DNA of 15,891 bases from positions 1-15,891 of the forward strand of contig CALQNE010000048.1 in the NCBI GenBank assembly GCA_943331855.1, read 5' to 3'. Source of the stretch: Bordetella parapertussis. GTDB lineage: Bacteria > Pseudomonadota > Gammaproteobacteria > Burkholderiales > Burkholderiaceae_B. Below, piece after piece: positions 6,881 through 13,242 of the stretch (positions are counted from its first letter, which is position 1; each line of letters starts with the position of its first letter). A program made the translations under genes and the position numbers. The notes below the pieces were generated by a model. The model did no database searches, was not told where the DNA came from, and saw nothing but the letters and a program-made list of their open reading frames with translations.

Positions 6881-8599
6881 ATGAATCGTCGAGAATTTAT
6901 GCAGGTGCTTGCCGTTGCTGCGGCCGGCGGTTTCGCACTGCAATCGAATGTCGCTGCAGCGCAAGCTGCTGCCGACGCCTTTTATGACCTACCTAAATTC
7001 GGTAATGTGCATCTACTGCACTTCACCGATTGCCACGCACAACTCAAGCCTATTTATTTTCGCGAGCCCAGTGTCAACCTTGGTTTTGGCGCTCAGTTTG
7101 GTAAAGCACCGCATTTGGTGGGCGAGCATTTTTTAAAAGCATTTGGCATTGCACCAGACAGTCGTGACGCGTACGCGTTTACCTATCTCAATTTTGAAAC
7201 TGCCGCTAAGAACTACGGCAAAGTGGGCGGTTTTGCACACTTGGCGACCCTGGTCAAACGCCTGAAAGCCTCGCGACCTGGCGCTTTGCTGCTTGATGGC
7301 GGAGATACCTGGCAGGGCTCTGGCACTGCGCTCTGGACCAACGGTCAAGACATGGTGGACGCTTGCCTTGCGATGGGCGTTGACGTCATGACTGCGCACT
7401 GGGAAATGACACTCGGCGAAAAACGCGTACAAGAAATTGTTGAAAAAGATTTCAATAATAAGGTTGCATTTTTAGCGCAAAACATCAAGACTACCGATTT
7501 TGGCGACCCTGTGTTTGAGGCCTACACCCTCAGAGAAATGAACGGCGTCTCAGTCGCGATCATCGGTCAAGCGTTTCCATACACCCCTATTGCCAACCCT
7601 CGCTACATGGTCGAAAGCTGGACCTTCGGCATCGAAGAAGAAAACATGCAGAAGGTTGTTGATGAAGTACGCGGCAAAGGAGCCAAAGTCGTTGTACTGC
7701 TATCGCACAATGGCATGGACGTTGATCTGAAGATGGCCAGTCGCGTGCAAGGTATCGACGCCATTCTAGGCGGACATACGCACGACGGCATCCCTGCACC
7801 CATTAAAGTCAACAACAAAGGTGGCGTCACGTTAGTGACCAACGCGGGCTCAAACGGAAAATTTTTAGGTGTGCTGGACTTTGACGTGCGCGGCGGAAAA
7901 GTCTCAGACATGCGCTACAAGTTGATACCCGTCTTTTCGGATTTGTTGCCTGCTGATCCCACGATGCTGGCCTTGATCGATAAACTGCGTAGCCCCTTCG
8001 AAGCCAAATTAGCGCAACCCCTTGCTGTGACCGAAGGTCTGCTTTACCGCCGGGGTAACTTTAACGGTAGCTTTGATCAATTGATTCTTGATGGCCTGAT
8101 GAAAGTAAAAGATGCACCCATTGCCTTCTCTCCAGGCTTTCGCTGGGGCACGTCACTGCTGCCAGGTCAAACCATCACGATGGAGCATCTGCTTGATCAA
8201 ACCGCGATCACCTATCCGTACACCACAACAACCTCGATGAAAGGTGAGATGCTCAAGACCATTCTTGAAGACGTCGCCGATAATCTATTCAACCCGGATC
8301 CGTATTATCAGCAAGGGGGCGATATGGTGCGCGTCGGTGGATTACAGTACACGATCGATCCAACGGCTGCCGCTGGAAAACGTATTTCAGAAATGCGTTT
8401 GGGTGGCAAACTCATTGATGCAGACGGCACCTATAAAGTTGCAGGTTGGGCCCCAGTCTCAGAAGAAGCCAAGCAAGCCGGCGGCGAACCGATATGGGAC
8501 TTGATGACAACTTATTTAAAAGATATCAAAACAGTAAAAGCCAGCCCCTTAAACGTGCCAAGCATCAAAGGCGCCCTCAACAATCCTGGCATCGCCTAA
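6881..8599 (+). CDS. soxB: Thiosulfohydrolase SoxB
   Basis: SoxB is the dimanganese hydrolase that releases sulfate from S-thiosulfonate on SoxY. The 572-residue protein has an N-terminal Tat signal (NRREFMQ, then an alanine-rich hydrophobic run) and the 5'-nucleotidase-like fold. Metal-site motifs are HFTDCHAQLKP (D50, H52), DGGDTWQG (D142), AHWEMT (H173), LLSHNG (H276) and GGHTHDG (H299, H301). AHWEMT replaces the NHE motif of true nucleotidases and is a SoxB trait. The C-terminal domain fills the second half. The start at 6881 lacks a clear Shine-Dalgarno; a four-codon reading frame just upstream overlaps the start (ATGA), which may couple translation. soxX is 37 bp upstream. Confidence 0.96.
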   Translation: MNRREFMQVLAVAAAGGFALQSNVAAAQAAADAFYDLPKFGNVHLLHFTDCHAQLKPIYFREPSVNLGFGAQFGKAPHLVGEHFLKAFGIAPDSRDAYAFTYLNFETAAKNYGKVGGFAHLATLVKRLKASRPGALLLDGGDTWQGSGTALWTNGQDMVDACLAMGVDVMTAHWEMTLGEKRVQEIVEKDFNNKVAFLAQNIKTTDFGDPVFEAYTLREMNGVSVAIIGQAFPYTPIANPRYMVESWTFGIEEENMQKVVDEVRGKGAKVVVLLSHNGMDVDLKMASRVQGIDAILGGHTHDGIPAPIKVNNKGGVTLVTNAGSNGKFLGVLDFDVRGGKVSDMRYKLIPVFSDLLPADPTMLALIDKLRSPFEAKLAQPLAVTEGLLYRRGNFNGSFDQLILDGLMKVKDAPIAFSPGFRWGTSLLPGQTITMEHLLDQTAITYPYTTTTSMKGEMLKTILEDVADNLFNPDPYYQQGGDMVRVGGLQYTIDPTAAAGKRISEMRLGGKLIDADGTYKVAGWAPVSEEAKQAGGEPIWDLMTTYLKDIKTVKASPLNVPSIKGALNNPGIA

Positions 8600-8612
8600 G
8601 CAGAGAATCATT

Positions 8613-9047
8613 ATGATCATACGGCTCAAACACGCGGTACTCACGCTAGCCCTAGCCTTGACAGCCTTAGGCACTGACGTAGCCCTTGCACAATCAAGTG
8701 TCGTCTATCACCTCGACAATGCTGCGATGCAAGGTTTGAAAGGGCTACGCAATATTCGTAATCACCTGGATGTTGCACCCAAGACAAAAATCGTTGTAGT
8801 CACCCATGCCGAAGGAGTTGACCTGCTGATAGAAGGTGCTAAAGATGAAAAAAATGCCGTAGAGTATGCGCCTTTGATCGCCGCGCTGAAGTCGCGTGGT
8901 GTGCGCTTTGAAGTGTGTGAAATCACACTCAAGAATCGTAAGCTGAGTAAGGATCAGTTTATTTTAGATGCTGACTTCACACCGTCGGGCGTCGTGCGCA
9001 TCGCTGATTTACAGTTTCAAGACAAATACGCGTACGTCAAACCTTAG
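8613..9047 (+). CDS. Secreted DsrE-family protein
   Basis: A 144-residue protein with a Sec signal peptide (hydrophobic residues about 8-25, ending VALA-Q) and a DsrE/DsrF-like domain: VVYHLDNA strand-loop start, KIVVVTHAEGVDLL in the middle, and a single conserved-position cysteine C102 in VRFEVCEITLKN. In the cytoplasm, DsrE/TusD relatives carry persulfide on such a cysteine. Here the signal places it in the periplasm, with the Sox proteins. It starts 13 bp after soxB and is the last gene of the operon, so it is probably cotranscribed. A role as a periplasmic sulfur carrier or persulfide acceptor is inferred, not shown. Confidence 0.82.
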   Translation: MIIRLKHAVLTLALALTALGTDVALAQSSVVYHLDNAAMQGLKGLRNIRNHLDVAPKTKIVVVTHAEGVDLLIEGAKDEKNAVEYAPLIAALKSRGVRFEVCEITLKNRKLSKDQFILDADFTPSGVVRIADLQFQDKYAYVKP

Positions 9048-9075
9048 TATAAAAAATTATTGACCGTATTTTTTT
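9033..9075 (+). terminator. Possible intrinsic terminator of the sox operon
   Basis: TACGTCAA (9033-9040) pairs with TTGA-C-CGTA (9060-9068, one bulged C), followed at once by seven T residues (9069-9075). The 19-nt loop contains the dsrE-like stop codon, and the T-run lies in the 3' end of the convergent thioredoxin gene. The stem is modest, so this is a tentative call. Confidence 0.35.
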
Positions 9076-9545
9076 AACTCAAAAAGATCAGCATCGACCA
9101 TCAACCCAAACTCCTTCTGAACGACTCTGCCCTGCGGATTCACAACATACAACTCGGGAATTCCTCGCCGCTTACCAAGCTGGGCCGACCAAGCTGGAGT
9201 CATCATGGCAGTCAAAAATCCCCAAGAATGTTGTTCTGCATATTTTTTTGCATTGCCTTCTTCGCGATCAACTGACAAGGCCAACACGACAGCCTTGTCC
9301 GACGAAAGTTGCGGCGCTAGTTTTTGTAGATTGAGATTCTGCTTATGACAGTAGGGACACCAAGAGGCCCAAACCTGAATGATTAAATATTTTCCGGTCA
9401 GTTGCTCGGCTGTGATCGCTTGACCGCTCAGGGAGGTCAAGCTTGAAATCGTCAGAGTCTGGCCCACCTCAAGCGCACGCGCAAACTGACCGCTCGTAGA
9501 CCAGAACATGATTAAACTGAAACAACAAAATCGAAAAAATCGCAT
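9057..9545 (-). CDS. Secreted thioredoxin-like (TlpA/SoxW-like) protein
   Basis: A periplasmic thiol-disulfide protein of the thioredoxin/TlpA fold. From the chosen ATG it has 162 residues: an N-terminal signal or anchor (MRFFRF, hydrophobic to about residue 24, ARA cleavage site), the redox motif WCPYC (C63, C66) and the cis-proline region GIPELYVV (P130). A start ten codons upstream (9575) is possible but would fall inside the -10 region of the likely promoter. Its 3' end converges on the sox operon 9 bp from the dsrE-like stop. In known sox clusters SoxW or SoxS proteins of this type keep SoxYZ or related thiols reduced; that role here is inferred from position. No soxV/ccdA gene is adjacent in the window. 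Confidence 0.8.
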   Translation of the reverse strand: MRFFRFCCFSLIMFWSTSGQFARALEVGQTLTISSLTSLSGQAITAEQLTGKYLIIQVWASWCPYCHKQNLNLQKLAPQLSSDKAVVLALSVDREEGNAKKYAEQHSWGFLTAMMTPAWSAQLGKRRGIPELYVVNPQGRVVQKEFGLMVDADLFELKKYGQ

Positions 9546-9570
9546 ATTCAAACTGAAATCGTTAATTTTT

Positions 9571-9596
9571 AACATTATATAAAATGATATAATGTT
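9571..9596. promoter_or_regulatory. Perfect inverted repeat forming a probable bidirectional promoter
   Basis: AACATTATAT (9571-9580) and ATATAATGTT (9587-9596) are exact inverted repeats around AAAATG. Each arm contains a perfect TATAAT, at 9588-9593 on plus and 9574-9579 on minus, pointing outward to sulP and to the thioredoxin gene. On the minus strand an overlapping alternative is TTGCTA, 17 bp, TATCAT. The same palindrome could bind a dimeric regulator, which would control both genes at once. Confidence 0.6.
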
Positions 9597-9649
9597 TTGT
9601 TACAAATAGCAAAATAGCTTATCCGCCAATCAAAGGTTTTTCACACTCA

Positions 9650-11377
9650 TTGATTATCAAGACACTCACTCCTTGGTTACCTATCTTAACTTGGGGAGCA
9701 CAATACAATCGTCAGACACTCTTCAGTGATTTGATCGCAGCTGCCATTGTCACCGTCATGCTGATCCCTCAAGGCTTAGCCTATGCGTTGCTGGCCGGAC
9801 TGCCTCCCGAGGCGGGCTTGTACGCAAGTGTGGCGCCCCTTGTACTTTACGCACTCTTCGGAACTAGCCGCGTCTTAGCGGTCGGTCCGGTGGCCGTGGT
9901 CTCCTTAATGACCGCCGCTGCGATCAGTGACTTAGGCCCACTCGGAATCGCTCCTTGGGCCATCGCCATCACCCTGGCGTTTCTTTCTGGCACCATATTG
10001 CTGCTGATGGGCACTCTACGTCTTGGATTTTTAGCAAACTTCTTGAGTCATCCTGTGATCTCAGGATTCATCACGGCCTCAGGGCTCTTAATTGCAGCCA
10101 GTCAACTGAAAACGATCATGGGTGTGTCTGCAGAGGGCCATCATTTTTTTGATCTGATGCAGAGTCTTCTCGCTCAAAGCCCGCAGACACACCAACTGAC
10201 GCTGATGGTTGGTCTTTCGGCGATCATCTTTTTGTTCTGGGTACGCAAAGGTTTAAATCCCCTACTCCTGCGTTATGGACTTAATGCTCAGCTCGCTGCG
10301 CGTCTGAGCAAAACCGGACCGGTCGCCGTCATTGCGGTCTCAATTATTCTGACCTGGTGGTTAGACTGGCAAACACAGGGCCTCAAGATCGTTGGCGCTG
10401 TGCCGCAAGGCTTGCCACCCTTGACCCTGCCGTTATGGGATCTAAGCCTTTTAAAGCAGCTGATCTTACCCGCCCTGCTGATCAGTATCATTGGCTTTGC
10501 TGAGTCGGTCTCAGTCGGCCAGACGCTAGCTGCAAAGCGTCGCCAACGCATCGAGCCCGATCAAGAGCTCATCGCTCTTGGCGCCAGCAACCTGTCGGCT
10601 GCCTTGAGCGGAGGCTTTCCTGTCACCGGCGGGTTTGCCCGCTCGGTTGTCAATTTTGATGCGGGTGCGCAAACGCCTGCGGCGGGCATCTACACCGCCA
10701 TTGGGATTGCAGTGGCGACGCTTTTTTTGACCCCCGCACTTTATTTTTTACCTCAGGCCACGTTGTCGGCCACAATAATCGTTGCTGTTCTGTCACTCGT
10801 CGACTTTAGTATCTTCAAGCGTACTTGGTCGTATTCAAAAGCAGACTTTACGGCAGTACTCAGCACCCTCATCATCACGCTAACCATAGGCGTTGAACTT
10901 GGCTTAGTCACGGGTGTCGCGGTCTCACTGATCTTGTTTTTATTTAGAACCAGTCGACCGCATATTGCCGAGGTGGGGCTTGTGCCCGGCACCGAACATT
11001 TTAGAAATGTGTTGCGGCATCAAGTGCTCACCGACCCAACAGTGCTGAGTTTGCGGGTAGATGAAAGTCTTTATTTTGCGAATTCAAAGTCGCTAGAAGA
11101 TCGCATCAACCTTGCCGTCGCAAAATCCCCTCGCCTGAAACACGTTGTGCTGATGTGCTCTGCGATTAACGATATCGATGCGAGCGCACTCGAAAGTCTT
11201 GAGGCCATCGAGAGCCGACTGGCAAGCTCGGGGATCGCACTCCACCTTTCTGAGGTGAAAGGCCCGGTCATGGACCGACTCACTCGAACACCTTTCTTCG
11301 CTCATCTAGGTGGACAGGTATTCTTAACGCACTACCAAGCCATTGTTGCGCTGGCACCCGAAATTATAAAAAAATAA
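9650..11377 (+). CDS. SulP-family sulfate transporter with STAS domain
   Basis: A 575-residue SulP/SLC26 membrane transporter. The family signature IPQGLAYALLAGLPPEAGLY is near residue 40, followed by further membrane segments and GGFPVTGGFARSVVNFDAGAQT, a core-domain motif. A cytoplasmic STAS domain occupies about residues 445-570. The family carries sulfate and other anions, usually with protons, sodium or bicarbonate. The start is TTG at 9650, the only usual start codon in frame before the conserved region; AAAGG lies 13 bases upstream, farther than ideal, so expression may be low. The position beside sox genes suggests handling of the sulfate made by thiosulfate oxidation; direction of transport is not knowable from sequence. 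Confidence 0.87.
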   Translation: MIIKTLTPWLPILTWGAQYNRQTLFSDLIAAAIVTVMLIPQGLAYALLAGLPPEAGLYASVAPLVLYALFGTSRVLAVGPVAVVSLMTAAAISDLGPLGIAPWAIAITLAFLSGTILLLMGTLRLGFLANFLSHPVISGFITASGLLIAASQLKTIMGVSAEGHHFFDLMQSLLAQSPQTHQLTLMVGLSAIIFLFWVRKGLNPLLLRYGLNAQLAARLSKTGPVAVIAVSIILTWWLDWQTQGLKIVGAVPQGLPPLTLPLWDLSLLKQLILPALLISIIGFAESVSVGQTLAAKRRQRIEPDQELIALGASNLSAALSGGFPVTGGFARSVVNFDAGAQTPAAGIYTAIGIAVATLFLTPALYFLPQATLSATIIVAVLSLVDFSIFKRTWSYSKADFTAVLSTLIITLTIGVELGLVTGVAVSLILFLFRTSRPHIAEVGLVPGTEHFRNVLRHQVLTDPTVLSLRVDESLYFANSKSLEDRINLAVAKSPRLKHVVLMCSAINDIDASALESLEAIESRLASSGIALHLSEVKGPVMDRLTRTPFFAHLGGQVFLTHYQAIVALAPEIIKK

Positions 11378-11388
11378 AGCGCCAAATA

Positions 11389-11436
11389 AATCGCCCTGAA
11401 CAAAACGAACAAATGTTCGGTCTGCACAGGGCGATT
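11389..11436. terminator. Long hairpin between convergent sulP and the BKACE gene
   Basis: AATCGCCCTG (11389-11398) pairs perfectly with CAGGGCGATT (11427-11436). The loop holds a second inverted repeat, CGAACA-AA-TGTTCG (11406-11419). On the minus strand the stem is followed by U-rich ATTTATTT, fitting a terminator for the BKACE operon; on the plus strand it is followed by AAAA, so it would be less effective for sulP. Confidence 0.6.
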
Positions 11437-11453
11437 AAAACACTCAGTACTTG

Positions 11454-11475
11454 AAAAGATTCAAAATCTTTTTTT
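11454..11475. terminator. AT-rich terminator hairpin at the BKACE stop
   Basis: AAAAGATT (11454-11461) and AATCTTTT (11465-11472) form an 8-bp stem with a CAA loop, continued by TTT on the plus strand. It abuts the BKACE stop codon. On plus it resembles an intrinsic terminator for sulP, though the stem is weak in G-C pairs; on minus the stem itself ends in U residues. Confidence 0.5.
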
Positions 11476-12400
11476 AGAAATTTACATTCGTACGGCCTTT
11501 GAGTTTCAGGATTTCACGCGCGTCAGCGGGTGTCGCCACCTCAAGAGACAAACCTTCGATGATCTTGCGCATCCGTGTCACTTGATCTGCATTCGACTTG
11601 GCTAACGTACCCGGGCCATCCCAGAGCGAATCCTCAAGGCCAACCCGAACATGACCACCCATTGTGGCCGACTGAGTTGCTATCGGCGTTTGATTGCGCC
11701 CGGCACCCAATACTGACCATTGATAATCATCACCGAACAAACGATCAGCAGTACGTTTCATGTGCAGAACATCTTCGGGATGGGGGCCAATACCACCCAA
11801 GATACCAAAGACAGACTGGATGAGGAAAGGTGCCTTGATCAAGCCACGATCAATAAAATGCGCCGCCGTGTAAAGGTGACCGATGTCGTAACACTCGATC
11901 TCAAAGCGCGTATTGTTTTCGCTACACGAGGATAAGATATGCGCAATATCTTTAAATGTATTCTTAAATACACGATCATCGCTACCTGCCAGGTATTTGG
12001 GTTCCCAGTCGTGTTTGAAGGTTTTAAAACGCTTCAACATATCGTACAAACCAAAGTTCATTGAACCCATATTCAATGAAGCGACCTCTGGTTTGAAATA
12101 ATGCGCAGGACGTAGACGATCTTCAATCGTCATCGTCGGCGCACCGCCTGTCGTCAAATTGATCACGACATCGCTTTTTTCTTTAATCTGTGGCAAAAAG
12201 TTCTTAAACAGTTCTGGATCTTGCGAAGGGCTGCCATCTTTGGGATCACGCGCATGCAAATGTACGATTGCCGCGCCAGCTTGAGCGGCTCCAATCGCAG
12301 CATCGGCGATCTCTTGTGCTGTGACTGGAATATAAGGCGACATACTTGGGGTATGAATGGCACCGGTCACTGCACAGGTAATAATGACTTTTCTAGGCAC
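11474..12400 (-). CDS. BKACE-family beta-keto acid cleavage enzyme (DUF849)
   Basis: A 308-residue TIM-barrel enzyme of the family first described as 3-keto-5-aminohexanoate cleavage enzyme. The family uses a zinc ion to react a beta-keto acid with acetyl-CoA, giving acetoacetate and a new acyl-CoA. Visible motifs are CAVTGAIHTPSM near the N-terminus, the zinc histidines H47 and H49 in VHLHARDP, INLTTGG (residues 80-86), LGAGRNQ, and VRVGLED with E256 as the likely third zinc ligand. The start is GTG at 12400 with GGAG six bases upstream, and that ribosome site lies in a small hairpin. It is the last gene of the minus operon, 40 bp after the dehydrogenase. Its substrate cannot be read from sequence; family members act on many beta-keto acids. 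Confidence 0.88.
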   Translation of the reverse strand: MPRKVIITCAVTGAIHTPSMSPYIPVTAQEIADAAIGAAQAGAAIVHLHARDPKDGSPSQDPELFKNFLPQIKEKSDVVINLTTGGAPTMTIEDRLRPAHYFKPEVASLNMGSMNFGLYDMLKRFKTFKHDWEPKYLAGSDDRVFKNTFKDIAHILSSCSENNTRFEIECYDIGHLYTAAHFIDRGLIKAPFLIQSVFGILGGIGPHPEDVLHMKRTADRLFGDDYQWSVLGAGRNQTPIATQSATMGGHVRVGLEDSLWDGPGTLAKSNADQVTRMRKIIEGLSLEVATPADAREILKLKGRTNVNF

Positions 12401-12403
12401 GAC

Positions 12404-12417
12404 AGTCTCCGAAGACT
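12404..12417 (-). promoter_or_regulatory. Small hairpin covering the BKACE ribosome binding site
   Basis: On the minus strand AGTCT-TCGG-AGACT forms a perfect 5-bp stem whose 3' side overlaps the GGAGA Shine-Dalgarno just ahead of the GTG start. It might limit translation unless ribosomes from the upstream gene open it. It is short and could be chance. Confidence 0.25.
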
Positions 12418-12440
12418 AAATAAAGAAATGAATGAATAAA

Positions 12441-13229
12441 TTATTGCACAAGCGTTTCGACATTACCGTCAACAGACAAGCTCTGTCCAGAGATCTTGGC
12501 ACCCGCCTTTGAACAGATAAAAACGATTTGCGCTGCGATATCGTGCGCCGTGACCGTCGTACGCATCGACACCCGCTCAAGCGCTCGCGTACGCATTTGC
12601 TCTAGTGTAATCCCATACGATTTTGCCTTGGCGCTTAGCACCCGATCTTGACGCGGGCCCTCAACGATCCCTGGCAAGATTGCATTGACACGTATACCTT
12701 GCGGCCCTAATTCCATCGCCCAGGTCTCTGTTAACCCGATCACCGCATACTTTGAGGCTGAGTACGGCGTGCGTAACGGAAAACCCAAGCGTCCCGCGGC
12801 TGACGAGATGTTCACAATGCTCCCCCCCCGCGACTTCATCAGAGGTACCGCACTACGTGCACATAAAAACGTACCCGTTAAATTGACATCAATGGTTTGC
12901 TGCCATTCACCCAACACCGTGTCTTCAAGCGCCGCTGTCGGGCCAGCGATACCTGCATTGTTCACCAAGATATCAAGGCTATTCCAGCGCTTTTTAAGGC
13001 CTGCGAACATTTCTAAAACTTGCGATTCATTTGAAATATCCGTCAACGTCGCGGTCACCTGCGGAAACGCCTGCTGCACCTCTTTTAAGGCTGCAGCATC
13101 GATATCACACACATGAACCTCAGCACCTTGCGCAAGCAACGCCTCTGTAATGGCACGCCCAATACCTTGCGCACCTGCTGTGACCAGTGCACGCTGCCCA
13201 TCCAAGCGAAAAGAAATTGCTTCTGCCAT
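12441..13229 (-). CDS. Short-chain dehydrogenase/reductase, NAD-type
   Basis: A 262-residue classical SDR. The start at 13229 (MAEAISF) is supported by GAGGT a few bases upstream; an in-frame ATG at 13274 would lie inside the preceding transporter gene and is rejected. Motifs are the cofactor loop TAGAQGIG (residues 17-24), D42 after the second strand (CDID), which favours NAD over NADP, NNAG (90-93), ISSAAG with a catalytic serine near 142-143, and YSASK (Y156, K160). The C-terminal SGQSLSVDG is typical. It would oxidise a hydroxyl group or reduce a ketone. Lying between a LIV transporter and a BKACE enzyme, it may produce the beta-keto acid used by BKACE; that link is inferred. Confidence 0.88.
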   Translation of the reverse strand: MAEAISFRLDGQRALVTAGAQGIGRAITEALLAQGAEVHVCDIDAAALKEVQQAFPQVTATLTDISNESQVLEMFAGLKKRWNSLDILVNNAGIAGPTAALEDTVLGEWQQTIDVNLTGTFLCARSAVPLMKSRGGSIVNISSAAGRLGFPLRTPYSASKYAVIGLTETWAMELGPQGIRVNAILPGIVEGPRQDRVLSAKAKSYGITLEQMRTRALERVSMRTTVTAHDIAAQIVFICSKAGAKISGQSLSVDGNVETLVQ

Positions 13230-13242
13230 CACGACCTCAACA

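Noticed and set aside
12685..13116. A 143-codon open frame on the plus strand opposite the SDR.
   Set aside because: The minus strand encodes a full SDR with all motifs; the plus-strand peptide has no recognisable feature and is an antisense shadow.
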